The notes beneath the pieces were generated by a model. The model was not told where the DNA came from. It made no database searches and saw nothing but the letters and a program-made list of their open reading frames with translations. A DNA stretch of 64,000 nucleotides from Dryas octopetala (taxonomy: Eukaryota > Streptophyta > Magnoliopsida > Rosales > Rosaceae): contig OY992833.1 in NCBI GenBank assembly GCA_963921425.1, forward strand, positions 18,331,738-18,395,737. The letters are read 5' to 3'. Positions 24,980-36,658 of the stretch are shown piece after piece. The position numbers and the translations under genes are program-made. The stretch's first letter is position 1. The number at the start of each line of letters is the position of its first letter.

Positions 24980-25851
24980 GATTCTTTCCTAAACACTCTA
25001 ATCTCCTAATTTTGCTAATCTTTTAATTATAGAATGTCACATATTTTTTATAAAATTATATAGTTCACATTTATTTAGAGTTATAATTACTAAATCAAAA
25101 TAATTAAAAATAAAAAACATGTGTAATCTAACCACATAAAATTAGAAAAATTTAATCTTTGAGCAAACATGAATTTAAGAACCTAAGTCCCAAATTTATT
25201 AAATACAAAAAAGAATTTTAAAACCCAGTTCATCTCCGGAGATGATCTTTCCACATTTATCATCCCAAATCACTGAACCCCAATTCCAACATATACACAG
25301 AGCAATTCTGCATTATTTGGAGCCCACTAGGTGATTATATGGATTTGGAGGAAGCTTATCTGATTATATGCTTCTTCGTCCTCTATGTGTTGATTCTTCA
25401 CTACTCCTCCAAAGTTTAACCCCACTATGCCTTCTTTAACAGTACTCCAAAGTAGAGAAAATAAAAAATTTTAAAAGAAACAGAGAGAATGAAAAAGAAG
25501 AAGAACATGATGAATGAGATGCGAAGAGTTGGGCTTATGCTGATGTTAAAATTTTTCAAAATTAACAAATCAGGGTTCTACTCATTCCTCTTATTAAAAA
25601 TCTGGGTTTTAAAATTCTTTTTGGTATTCAATAAATTTGGGACTTAGGGTTCTTAAATTCATGTTTGCTCAAAGATTAAATTTTTCTAATTTTATGTGGT
25701 TAAATTACACATGTTTTTTATTTTTAATTATTTTGATTTTGTAATTATAATTCTAAATGAGTGTGAACCATATAATTTTATAAAAGACACGTGACACTTT
25801 ATAATTAAAAAGTTAGCAAGATTAAAAAATTAGAGTGCTTAAGAGAGGATC
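24980..25851. mobile_element. Large foldback element
   Basis: The left arm (about 24985-25235) and right arm (about 25600-25850) are inverted copies for some 240 bp. For instance AATCTTTGAGCAAACATGAA on the left faces TTCATGTTTGCTCAAAGATT on the right, and CCTAAACACTCTAAT faces ATTAGAGTGCTTAAG. The roughly 360-bp centre is non-coding. I could not find a clear TSD. Confidence 0.7.
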
Positions 25852-26473
25852 TCCATCTAGGTATTATGCGATGAATAAAATGTAATAAACTAATTTATGG
25901 AGTGTAGCAGTACTGGTTTAAAAATTTAATATTAAAATAAAATGGATTTGTTGGGCACAAATAGTACCTTAATCGTGCAACTTGAGGGAACAGCCGCACC
26001 ATGATCTAGATCATGATGGTACATTAATTGGAAAGGTGTCAATTTCTTAAAGAAAAGTGATTGACATATATATCCAATCTTTATCTTTATCTTTGGCTTA
26101 ATAACAATTTTCTCCTATAATTGCAAGAATAGCGACTAGTTTACATATAGGATTCTGGTGATCATTTACTTGTTTTTACTGGATTTAATTAGCTCTTATA
26201 GTGGAGCATCTAAATCTAAGAAAAATGTCTTTATGAGCTCTGTTGAATTTGAAATTTCTCAAAAAAAAATTTAGTCAATAATAATAAAGATTAACACACG
26301 AACGTTTGACGTGGAACAAATTAAGTGGCTGAACTTTCCTTTTTATCTTGTCAAAGCTTCAACTCCCAGTCGATAGGGTGGATTTCCTGCAAAAAAACTC
26401 TCCAATGCTAAAGTAAGAGAAAGGAAATTCTTTAATTGGTAGATAATGATTTTTCACCTCCTTCTCATCAACG

Positions 26474-26631
26474 ATTTCCATGGGTTTTATACAGACTTTC
26501 CTCATTAATTTTTGAATTTTGTCTATTATTCTTACCTTTCAGAAATCGTGAAATTTTCATGGATTTTATACAGACTTTTCTCATTAATTTTTGGATTTTG
26601 TCTGTTATTCTTACCTTTCAGAAATCGTGAA
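26474..26631 (+). repeat. Two-copy tandem repeat, ~80-bp unit
   Basis: ATTTTATACAGACTTTYCTCATTAATTTTTG-type sequence followed by CTTACCTTTCAGAAATCGTG is present twice in direct tandem. Confidence 0.7.
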
Positions 26632-26959
26632 ATTCATTGGAGAATTCATGGGATTTTTTTCCATTAATGTCTAGACTGTTGACTTTGGTGATAATGTGAG
26701 GAGTTATTTCCCACGTTTTCCTTCTCATTAAATCGCTAAGTTAATTTTTGTCATTATTACTATAATAAATATAAGAAATCATAATCACTCTTAATTATTA
26801 TTTTAAATATCTAATTAATTATGAATTTATTTCCTCTTTTGAGTACTGGGTCTCCTTTATTTCGGCAAATAGAAAATCGCCATGTGTCACGGCAATTTTT
26901 TGCTCCAACAAGCTCTAATTTAAATAGCATTAGAACGAGATAGAGAAGTTATAGATCTC

Positions 26960-27235
26960 AAGTTTAAATCTGGACTTGGAGTTTGCTATTGATGTCGGGT
27001 TTTCACCATTGCTTGTTAAGAAAGAGGAGGACTGTTTAGCTTTAGAAGGGGTAGTAGTTGATGCCATTAGGCAACTCTTAGAGGGGTCTTAGTTTAAAGT
27101 TTCTTTTAGTCTAAGAGTGGGTAATATAGTTGCTCATCTCTTAATTCGTTTTGCGTTGAAAGAGAGTGAATTATTAGTATTATTATTTTAGAGGAGTATC
27201 CGTCTTGGTTAATGAATTGTGTTGTCAACAACGGT
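26960..27235 (+). pseudogene. Retrotransposon RNase H-like remnant
   Basis: Broken frames recover AIDVGFSPLLVKKE, VVVDAIRQLLEG, GNIVAHLLIRFAL and EEYPSWLMNCVVN in order. This matches the C-terminal layout of the RNase H-like (RVT_3) domain found at the end of plant LINE polyproteins, where a G-N-x-V-A-H block is followed by a tryptophan-containing P-x-W-L block. Stops and a frame change make it a fossil. Confidence 0.55.
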
Positions 27236-27691
27236 TCTGTAAAGCATGCATATTCTTGATTAATGAATTTTGGCTCACTTAAAAATAAAAAATAAAAACT
27301 GGTTATTATGTAAAAATAAATAAAAATAATAATTTGATGGAAACTTAGATAAAAAAATTCATATCGCCAAGAAAGATTACTACACGTACCTCGGTACCTG
27401 GATGTTGCACTAAATGTGTGTGGCAAGTGGCAAGTGGCAAGTGGCAACCTTATTTTATTTTACGGAATGGATGAATGTAATTAAAAAAAGCTCCTCTATC
27501 GCCATCGAGGATGAGTTGTTGTTTAACCAACATGGAGTTTCTTCCATCCAAACTATATAGTCCGTAGGAAAATGAAAATTGGATAAGCAAATGAGCCATC
27601 AAATTACAAATTCAACAACAAAATTGGAACAAAAGAAAATCCAAAGAAGAAGGAAATTGGGACCAAACTATATAGTCCCTGGGTATTAGCT

Positions 27692-27718
27692 TTTTTTTTT
27701 TTTTGGCTGGTACATATA
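27692..27718 (-). mobile_element. Micro-insertion: poly(T) with 10-bp TSD
   Basis: GGTATTAGCT occurs at 27682-27691 and 27719-27728. Between them lie a T run and GGCTGGTACATATA. Same layout as the insertion at 24301-24317. Confidence 0.55.
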
Positions 27719-27832
27719 GGTATTAGCTACTAGCTAGCACGCTTGGGACACCTGAAAAGTTAACCACTTGCCATGTTATTATTATTCCGTGATATTACAT
27801 TTAATAAGATAATGTAGTATATTTATTTATAA

Positions 27833-28010
27833 GTTTTTCTCGATATGTATAACATGTAGTACAAATATTATACTTACATATAATGAAAGTATACACTATT
27901 TGGATCTCTCACAACATTCTTTCACATAGTAATTATATATATGATCACTTATTGAAATAATTTATACACATGAATACACGTGTTACATATATAATAAGAA
28001 TTTTTTGTAT
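27833..28010. mobile_element. Possible foldback MITE
   Basis: TTTTTCTCGATATGTATAACATG on the left faces a TGTTACATATATAATAAGAATTTTT stretch on the right, with CTCTCACAACATTCTTTCACAT inside (reverse complement of the core word in 13995-14125). Arms are diverged and ends uncertain. Confidence 0.35.
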
Positions 28011-28131
28011 TCAACATTTTTTAATAATTCGTCCAAAAAATCATGTCTATCTGTGATTCTGTATGTATGGTATTATACGATTTATCATAGGCTGGCATGC
28101 TATTATGACCTTACCATATACACAGTTAACA

Positions 28132-28174
28132 AAACGATTTGTTTCCTAGCCTAGCCAAAAAAAAAAAAAAAATA
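28132..28174 (+). mobile_element. Possible poly(A) micro-insertion, 8-bp repeat
   Basis: AACGATTT occurs shortly before (near 28132) and just after (near 28172) a GTTTCCTAGCCTAGCC plus poly(A) stretch. This is a candidate plus-strand equivalent of the poly(T) insertions, but the repeat is short. Confidence 0.35.
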
Positions 28175-28239
28175 ACGATTTTTTTCCTTCAAGGATTTAA
28201 AGCCTCTCATTCCTTCACCATTACCTTCAGTACTACACA

Positions 28240-28671
28240 ATGAAGAAGATCTTCATCAGCATTCTGCTCATTTTTAGCCTCGCGTTCTTCGTAGTCTTCA
28301 TGTCAATACTCCAACCCCAGAACTTCTACGGGGTGGAATACGATGTCCGCATCATCAATGGCTTCACCAACAACTCGTCGCTGCCTCTGGTCATATGGTG
28401 TTCCTCCGGAGGCAGCGATCTCGGTGGTCGTGCTTTGCAGGAGCACGACGACTTCAGCTGGAGGCTGCAGACCAACTTCCGGGGCACCACCGACCACTTC
28501 AAGTGCACAATGAAATGGGACCAAATAAGGAAGAGTTTTGATGCTTTTAGTATTGCAAGGGATGTTCAGAGGTGTGGCCCTGTGAGGAAGTGCTCTTGGT
28601 TGGTCACAGAAGATGGGTTTTATTTCAGCAACGATGAGGTGAATTGGAAGAAGGATTTTTCATGGTGGTGA
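28240..28671 (+). CDS. SPH family secreted protein, divergent clade
   Basis: A single-exon gene of 143 codons; ATG at 28240 is the first in the frame. Residues 4-24 form a strongly hydrophobic signal peptide or anchor. The S1/SPH domain follows: YDVRIINGF, PLVIWCSSGGSDLGG, FSWRLQTNFRGTTDHFKC, SFDAFSIARD, then KCSWLVTEDGFYFS and a Trp-rich end (WKKDFSWW). Four cysteines at 54, 89, 112 and 118 match the usual two-disulfide layout. One N-glycosylation sequon (NSS at 45-47). It differs clearly from every other SPH in the window and has no close neighbour copy. The proximal coding region is GC-richer than its flanks. SPH proteins are small secreted proteins; in Papaver one serves as the stigma S-determinant, but most have no known role. 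Confidence 0.88.
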   Translation: MKKIFISILLIFSLAFFVVFMSILQPQNFYGVEYDVRIINGFTNNSSLPLVIWCSSGGSDLGGRALQEHDDFSWRLQTNFRGTTDHFKCTMKWDQIRKSFDAFSIARDVQRCGPVRKCSWLVTEDGFYFSNDEVNWKKDFSWW

Positions 28672-31367
28672 TGGATCGATGAAAAAATAATAGCAAGGTA
28701 ATTGAGAAAATTCTATGTTACGGACACGTATAACATTGAAATACAATTTTGACCTTGAATTTTGGCGAATTTAATTTTTTATATTAGAGAACTGTGTTTA
28801 TATGTCATTCAATATCCATACCAGTATCATAGACGAAGTCATGTTGTTGCATAGAATGATGCTAGCTAGCTCTAGCTAGGGGGTTATTGATAATTGCGAA
28901 CAGTACTCATTAACACATGACATGGACTAGAATAATTTAAAGGGAGTTTGTTTTTGTTTTTTTTGTTTTTTGTTTTTTTTTTTTTAATTTAGTATTTTCA
29001 TTTTGCTTTGCTAAGTGGTAGATGTAATAAAATATTTTGTATGTTTGGTACACAAGAATGGCATAATCAGTTCTTTTGGTTAATGGTTTCTTGTGTTTAA
29101 CTTATGAGTTTATTTTAAGCATGTAATAAAATACATAGTACGTTCTTTTTCCTTAGAATATTGTGGCAGAACTTTTGTTGGTATGGATTTAGTTTTTGTT
29201 GCATAATTCAAACTTCCTCTATAGATTCTTGTTTCCCTTTTTCAGTTACACCTAACACTGTAGCTATTTGGCCAGCATAAAAGAGAAAATTAAGCCCAAT
29301 GGAGGCAGAACCAAAGGTTATACCAGAACAACATATATACATACTAAGATTGTATATATACTTCTCAAGAGTACAATTTCCAAGTTCGCATACATGCCAT
29401 AAGAGCATAATTCAAGAGAGTTAGCAAAATCATAGACCAAATGTGTAATTTATTAACACCTATGTGGTATTTTGTCATGAACATTTGTTTTCTCAACAAA
29501 AAAAAAAATTATGTCTAGAAACGAGGCAAATAGTTAAAGCAAATATTATGTTATTATTAATCACAAAATTAGGTGGGCTCCAAATAATGGCTGAGCTTTA
29601 CTAACAGCTAGTTAAGTGAGTGAGGCTGAGTTTTATGAATTAAATAATGGGATGGGTCCTAAATGCAATTCACTTTTAAATATAACAATTCTACAAATAT
29701 AAGAAGTTTGGTTGAAATTGCACATTGTTCTTATTGCGCCTATTGGATGAATGGAAATTAATCTTACATGACATAGAATTCTGATTCTGACATAGTATTT
29801 ACCACACCGACTGGAAGTGCTGTAATAACATCTTCGAACAACTCCAACATATTTTCAAATTATTGACGGGCTTTCTTACCTTTATTTTAGATACACTGAA
29901 TGAAATCAAACTCATTAACTATTCTAATTTTAACATTCCTTTTTCAATCTCTATGTATACTAGGGCTAGCCCAGAACAATTAGTAATGAGCTTTGGATCG
30001 ATATATACCATTCCAAGGACCTTTACCATCAAATACCAAGATCATGTGCCTCCATTATCCTCTAAATTTTACCATTAATTGCAACATTATTAACAAAAAT
30101 GTGTGACACATGCATGTTGGATTGTTGATTTTTCACACTCCAACTCTCCTATATACCGAGCAGAATGACAACATGACCCCCAATGGATTCATCATCATGG
30201 TTGTGCAATATCAAAATTGTGTCCCATCACGCCTGCTGTAGTAGTGCATATCCCACATACTAAAAAGGAACTCTATCTCTCTATCTCGATCTCTAACAAG
30301 GAAATTGCACATCACAGTGCAAAAGCTAGCAAGTCAAGTCCCTACAAAACCAACATTTGTCATTTTCAATTATCCCAATTTGGTACCCCTTCAAATTAGA
30401 AATAGACAATTCATGCCTTGGCACTATATATTGTTTATATTCAGTCTTTTTCTCTATTGTTTACACATCAACAACAAATTGCTTTCAAACAGTTCTTTTT
30501 TATCTCTTTACTGTTCTCATCGATCGCAGGGAGGGGATCTCATGTCTCCATTTTTTCTGTCACCTCTCTGTACCTTCTGTTTTTTATGACATCTGATGCT
30601 ATTAATAGGCTCATTTAACACTATTAATTTTTATTAAAAACTAATGAAAAATAAATGAATGATAGGGATCCTAAAATTTTAATTACTCCTCTAGAGTCTC
30701 AACCCAAAAATAAATTAATAAAATACTGACATATAATTTATGTTCCAAATTTAGTACACAATTTAAATATTTAGTAGTACTCAAAAAAATCTAATAAGAT
30801 GTGTTAAATTTGGACAGATGTCATCAAAAGAGAGAAAGGACAGAAATGAGACAGGAAAAGGGAACACCAGATCCCCTCTCATTTTGGAGTCGGTGATGAA
30901 TTCATTACTCCTCTCGTCAAATCTCAATTCCCACACAATTTCCCCTCCATTTTTTACCAACCAGGCCCATGACAGTCTAGATTTTGGGTCAAATCCAACA
31001 TTCCAAATTAATGGGCCCAAAAACTCAATCTTTTGGTTGATTTGTGGAGTTGGGTTCGTTCGGTAACTTTATGGGTGATCCTACTACTCAGCACCAAATC
31101 CTTTTGTCCAAAACAAATTAAAATAATTTTATAAAATTAAAATAAAAAAATCTGTAAACACAACACCTCCCACCCTTTGTCACTTGTTGGCTTTCTGTAT
31201 CAACCAAAGTCCAATAGTTCCTTAGTTCGACTGGTAGAGAAAGAGAAGAAGAAAGAGAGTGAAGCAAACTTTAAATGATGCTTTGCATGTATGATCTTTA
31301 AATGGTTATTTAAAAAATATAAGGTTTGGTACCTGAAAGTATGAAATGGGTCCCAACAAAAATATCC
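28672..31367. other. Long intergenic stretch with one unidentified fragment
   Basis: Mostly A+T-rich DNA. On the minus strand at about 29208-29340 the peptide GSASIGLNFLFYAGQIATV..EKGKQESIEEV then a stop reads like the last exon of a conserved membrane protein, but I cannot name the family and see no sister exons. The open frames at 29863-30078, 30217-30600 and 30781-31066 look incidental. Confidence 0.35.
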
Positions 31368-31381
31368 TTACTTTCTTAAAA

Positions 31382-31406
31382 TGTGTTTTTTTTTTTTTTG
31401 ACCAAT
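31382..31406 (-). mobile_element. Micro-insertion: poly(T) with 14-bp TSD
   Basis: TTACTTTCTTAAAA lies at 31368-31381 and 31407-31420, separated by TGTG, a T run and GACCAAT. Same signature as at 24301-24317. Confidence 0.6.
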
Positions 31407-31670
31407 TTACTTTCTTAAAAGATTAGTCAGGTTCAAATAATTTTTTTTTTTCTTTCGCTACATTGAGGTTAATTCCTATTAATCCTTATCAAATAATTAG
31501 ATAAAAAGCCCACTGAAAACCCAGAAGAAAGAAAGACAAAACAAAAGAATGATTGAAATTAAGGTAAAACAACAATAATAAGTTAAAAGAGCATGAAATT
31601 ATCCAAAAGTTACAAAATGCACCACAGTACATGATGTCACGTTTATTTGATCAACCTATTTTCCTCATCT

Positions 31671-32035
31671 CTACTTAAATGGAAACAAAAGATCATATTG
31701 AACCAACCCAGAGTCTTCCTTGTATCCATAAACCCCAGATTCTTTCACACTCCAAACACAAAATTTTGGGCATGCACCTTTCCAAGAAAGACCATTGGTG
31801 ACAACATGAACCCCCAAATCATCGTCCTTAGATTTACAATGAATAGTGAGGTTTCTATTGTCGATGATTTACATTGTCAAGACGAACGTACAGTAGCTGT
31901 GGGTGGGTGTATGACAACGTCTTCTCCCAAATTTACTTGGCTTCTCGCAGAGATGGTTGGCAGCTTCCACAAAGCAATGAACAATATTGTAACCAGCAAG
32001 ACATATTTGTTATTAAATGAGTACGTGTTTAAAAA
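31671..32035 (-). pseudogene. SPH pseudogene, sister of the 44.3-kb gene
   Basis: On the minus strand it retains the LLVTILFIALWKLPTISARSQVNLGEDVVIH start and LTIHCKSKDDDLGVHVVTNG. It then jumps straight to CVWSVKESGVYGYKEDSG and the DLLFPFK end before TAG at 31671-31673. About 45 residues of the domain core (the TTLFFC and FDMF segments) are deleted, the start ATG aligned with 44346 is ACG, and a frame break lies near the IENTIDG position. The promoter is still recognisable: the minus strand reads CTATAAATAAGAGCC near plus 32128-32146, identical to the TATA region of the gene at 44346. Confidence 0.8.
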
Positions 32036-32039
32036 CTGA

Positions 32040-34560
32040 GGAGCACAAGGGAAAAATTAAAATCTAAATCTAAATCTAAATCTAATGTCAATGGGTTACA
32101 AGGCTCTTATTTATTTATTCTAAAACAAAGGCTCTTATTTATAGAGCTAGCTATTCAAGGTCTAGCAAAAACAAGGACTTAAGAGAGTTAAGGAAAAGTA
32201 AGAAAGCAAAACAAACAAAAACAAGAAAGTAGATAATATAAATTCAGCTATAAATAGTAACATACTACAATTCGTTTTTTTTTTTTTTCACAAGAAACCT
32301 AACAAGATTAATTTATTGTTGACTAGCAAATCACTGTGAAATTAGAAGGTGCCGAAAATGGAAAGATTAGATTTTGACCAACATAATAATACATAACTAA
32401 GCCAAAGAACCATAGCAGAAAAAGCCTCTCGATCATAAGAATTTTAAGCCTAACAGTTACAGAAGCAGAAGGCAGAAGGCCGGCCTTTTCTGTATGTGGG
32501 TGATGCTTTCTGGGCCTTTTTACTCTCCAAATAAAAATGGCCTTTTTTTTCTGTGGGGATTATGGGCTTTTGGGTCGTTCCATTGTTTGGCAATTTTGGA
32601 TGTATACTTTTGAGAGATTCTTCAATAGAGCTATCGTGTAACTTTTAATTACATACTCACAAATATATTTATTCAAGTAAAGTTTATAATTTTTTAAAAT
32701 AAACAAAACACAGCGCTAAAACATAGGATAGTTGTATCATACACGTAGTCCGTTGACTTTAGGTACCAAATTTTAATATTTTTTATTTTAACTACAAAAT
32801 TTTTTATGTCCTTTCACTTTAAATACTAAATTTTAATTTATATACCAACTTTTAAAAAAATGATTCTATTGAGTGCTCGGCACTGTTTATCGAGTGCTCG
32901 AGAGAATTTTTTTTTTTTTTTTCAAACTTAACTGTGACTGTACAATAATCACAACTTTTTTTACTGATTTGTTATTTTTTTAGTGTTTGCGAGACTTAAA
33001 CTTTATTGTTTAGTCTCCAGGTTATAAAACTTCATTTCCCAAATTTAAATCAAAAGCATTAAACTCTAATAAATTTTAAATTTTTATGAATTTCATACAG
33101 TTACAACTATACAACAAACTAAAAAAATAAAAATAAATAACCAATAGAAAACCACCGAGCGCTCGACACTTTGGTCGGGTGATCAATGTAAAATTTTTTA
33201 CGTTTTATACAGATTTGTGACTTAATCTAAAATGTCTTACTCTAAGTTAGTACCTAAATAAAAAAAAATTAATGTCTTATTGCTTTGCTGAAAAATTATT
33301 GATATCTAGTATTTAATCCTAATTTTTTTATTTTTAAAATAAATAATACACATAGTATCATAGCATAGGATAATCATACTATACACTGTCATACAGCTCT
33401 ACTTAAAAATTTCTCTCATCCTTCCATATAGCCAACTAAAACTGCAGATCAATCATATTTAACCACATCAAGCCAACAAACTTTTCTTGATCCCCATGGA
33501 AATGCGTCCATCTCTTATTGGGCAGTATACATGTTGGATTAGTTACACTATATGATGGTGTATCGGATATAACCAATAATTTTTTAAAAGGAAAGAATGA
33601 ATCATAAATTCAATAAAATTGGCAAATTTAATTGAATGGCCTGATTTTCAGGGATATAAGCTATAATATTAATTCGTAAATCACCGCCTGAAATAGGAAA
33701 ATTGGAGGGGGAGGAACCCAATAGCAGGATTTGTGATTTTCAGTGTAATGAATGGGCTTTTTGTATATACGTGGTCTCCATATAATTAAAATTGACCGGA
33801 ATTATGATTAAAAAGTCAATGGACCTTATCTAATACTTTTTTATTTTATTTTTTGTAAACGGCCTCATCTAATACAAGCTAAGAAATTGGGTTGGAATCT
33901 AATTTAGTCTATATCATTTTAATCCACCAGTACACTGTTGCATATGGTGTCAAGGGTCCTCCAATTATAAAGGAAAATGCTAATTTTCCTAACTATGTTT
34001 TCCAACTTTTCTTATAATTGAAAACATATGCATGGTGTCATACCAAGAAAATAGATGGCCCAACTTTCCTTTTTATCTCTTCCTCTTAGCATATACCAGC
34101 TCTTTGTTTTTGAGATTGAGCACAATGTCAGACCAAAAAGATTGAGCACAATGTATAACAGCCACATATATAATATAGACGTACAATTAGACACCAACTT
34201 TGACACTATGCGTAAAGGCCTTTTACGAGCACACTTTAATTTCAATTACTTCGATCTCTTGCTAGCAACTTTTCAAGCTTCAGTATATAACCTTTCTTCA
34301 GTAAAAAATAATACTAGAGATTACAAATTTATATTTCAAATTGAATTACAAATGATTATTATTGACGATGTTAAGAGCGTTAAAGTGGATCATTATAAAT
34401 TAGTGAAACATTAACACATCATTTGAGATTAAAATTTAAGATTCATAATACTACTAATAAATAATAATTAAAAACCTGATATTTTTAAAAGTTAAATGAA
34501 AACTAAAAATTCACTAAAATAAAAATATTTAAAAAACTAAAACTTTTGTCCCTCACGCAC
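32040..34560. other. Intergenic A+T-rich DNA with a weak palindrome
   Basis: No gene seen. At about 32870-33190, GAGTGCTCGGCACTGTTTATC on the left roughly faces a GACCAAAGTGTCGAGCGCTCGG stretch (reverse complement of the right), suggesting an old foldback element. The frame at 34055-34414 has no family pattern. Confidence 0.35.
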
Positions 34561-34584
34561 AATCCACTTTACATATATACATGC

Positions 34585-34813
34585 ACTTTGTGTCTTTTTT
34601 TCAGAGTTTGGCAAAACAAAGAAAAAGAATGAAAGCAAGATGCTTTCTTAATGCATGATAATATGAAAACTATGATCAACAACGTAGAACTAATTAATGT
34701 AAGGCATCGTATGGAGATGCTTTCACAATGGGTGTCTTTTTTCAGAATTAGACATAACAAAGAGAAAGAAAGAAAGATGTTTTCACAAATGCATGATAAT
34801 ATGAAAACTATGT
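34585..34813. repeat. Two-copy direct duplication, spacing about 146 bp
   Basis: GTGTCTTTTTTCAGA..., AAAGAGAAAGAAnGAAAG and AATGCATGATAATATGAAAACTATG occur in the same order at about 34585-34675 and 34731-34813. Confidence 0.6.
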
Positions 34814-35173
34814 AAAAAAAGTTCTTTGATACGTTATTGCAAAGCTAGAGCAGGTATGATTGATGGATATATATGGGATGCATGTCACAGCTGCAATTAA
34901 TTAAAATATGAAATCTTTTTGATGGCTTAAATTGAAGGCCCAATTGACGTGGCCCTTAAATAGGCTCACCTGTAGAAGAAATTAAGAAAATTAAGAAAAA
35001 CTGTGTGTGTGTGAAAGAGAGAGAGAGAGAGAGAGAGAGACACTATATATTATATATGTTTCGTACATATTATTATTATTATTATTTTTCATGCAACTGA
35101 TCATCTAACAAACATAAATCACAAGCCTCGATCACACGATTACAGGAACAACATATAACAAAGCATAAATAAA

Positions 35174-35584
35174 TCATTCGTGTTCCCATTCATACATTTT
35201 GTTCCAGTTAGATTGATCCCAACTGTGAAAGAAACCGTCATCTTTCACCAACCAGAACACTGTGGCATGCCCCGAGTCTCCACCTTCAGGCTGAAACACT
35301 TCCCAATATGCAAACTGCCTTCCCCAAAATGCCTCACAACTTTTAGTAACATTGTCTTTCATTCTCCATTGGCTCTTATCACCCACTTTCAGATACGCAT
35401 AATGTTCGATGTTTCCTTCCCCACATCGGATGTTCATTGGCTCTGCGTTCTTTAGCAACGCGTTGATAAAATTGAGCACCGGAAGATCACCATGGGTGTT
35501 GTCATTCTTGGCAAATATTGCCGGAGAAAAAGTGAGACTGAAAGCGAATACAAGGAAGAGCATCAAGCGGACACAACAAAACAT
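35174..35584 (-). CDS. SPH family secreted protein, two-cysteine type
   Basis: A single exon of 136 codons, ATG at 35584. Signal peptide about residues 1-25 (hydrophobic MLFLVFAFSLTF, likely cut after AIFA). The SPH domain reads LPVLNFINAL, MNIRCGEG, YLKVGDKSQWRMKDNVTKSCEAFWG, YWEVFQPE, then TVFWLVKDDGFFHSWDQSNW. Only the first conserved cysteine pair is present in the mature part (54 and 83). The pair usually found before and inside the CxW motif is missing, the second position being F-W in TVFWLV. One sequon at 78-80. The C-terminus ends in acidic YEWEHE. It shares about 400 bp of upstream sequence (35617-36010) with the next SPH at 36659-37051, so the two arose by local duplication. Confidence 0.88.
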   Translation of the reverse strand: MFCCVRLMLFLVFAFSLTFSPAIFAKNDNTHGDLPVLNFINALLKNAEPMNIRCGEGNIEHYAYLKVGDKSQWRMKDNVTKSCEAFWGRQFAYWEVFQPEGGDSGHATVFWLVKDDGFFHSWDQSNWNKMYEWEHE

Positions 35585-35616
35585 TTTTGTGACTGACTAG
35601 CTCTATGGTTTTTTAG

Positions 35617-36010
35617 GGTGGTTGTGTGTTGATGGACTCCTATTTAGAAGACAATTACAGTGGGACTAGCATTATAGCGTTCCCTATATCAAAGGAGATC
35701 AGTACGTGATTTGGTTTAAGATAAGAAAGGAGAGTGGTTTGAATGATGAAACCTTTTTGGAAACCTGGAAAACAGAAAATCTGTTTTCAGATATCCTCAC
35801 ACAACCTTTTCTATATATATGCAAGAGAGGATCCTCCTCTACCTAAACTTATAACTACACAAAGGTTTTATGGATTCTCTAGCTCAACCTAATTCCCTCC
35901 TAATCTGCATAAGCTTTTAATCACATTTATGATCATGTGTCTAAAATTATATCTTACACTTCACAATAGTTTTGTAACATCTCCTTCTCTCCTAACTCTA
36001 ACAAAACAAA
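35617..36010. repeat. Duplicated upstream block of the minus-strand SPH units
   Basis: This block recurs, with indels, at about 37161-37510 and in part at about 40515-40730. Shared words include TGTGTTGATGGACTCCTAT, ATCAAAGGAGATCAG, GAAACCTTTTTGRAA, TCAGATATCCTCAC and CTCCTAATCTGCATAAGCTTTT. It lies 5' of an SPH gene each time, so gene and promoter were duplicated together. Confidence 0.75.
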
Positions 36011-36374
36011 AATCCATTTAGCAATACATCAAATCTCATGCTCTCCAATCTTCTTTTTCTAACTCCATTTTCTCAACAACCAAATAAGAAACAACCATTC
36101 AAGTACCAATGATGAAAACAAGTGTCATCTTTCCATATAATCGAGTTGAGTTGATCTTACAATACAATACAAAACCAATTAAAATGGATATATAAACAAC
36201 ATTGTAAGACTGTAGAACTACATTACATTACAACAACTATCTCGCACTTGTCAGCTCCTTGGATGCTCTTCATCAATTGCTTCAATTTTAATACAGTTGT
36301 TCATTCATATAGATAATTGGTGCACCTCTCATCAATTAATTAATGTCTCAATCTTATTAGGAATGGACTCTCTT

Positions 36375-36465
36375 TCTCATGTCCAAATCGATACAATGCG
36401 GAGTGAATCCCACAAGTCATATCTCATCATGTTTAAGGTGAGGTATACCTCAACGGAAGAGGCTT
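36375..36465. mobile_element. Single arm of a foldback element
   Basis: TACAATGCGGAGTGAATCC, CACAAGTCATATCTCATC and GAGGTATACCTCAACGGAAG match the right arm of the hairpin element at 57803-58196. Only one arm is present here, ending in a TA repeat. Confidence 0.6.
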
Positions 36466-36658
36466 ATATATATATATATAAATATACTAACATGTATTGG
36501 ATATCGTCAAAAAAAGAAAATTAACCAAACAAACATGATCGAACAAGATATGACTGAATTTAATATATTTATTTATTAAAATTCTATCTGTGCCAATGTG
36601 CCATACACATTGCATTATCAAAAAGAGTGAATTAAGCAAATGAAAACAGATACATGGA

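Noticed and set aside
31647..32039. 130-codon plus-strand frame
   Set aside because: It is the reverse strand of the SPH pseudogene at 31671-32035, whose codons read on the minus strand.
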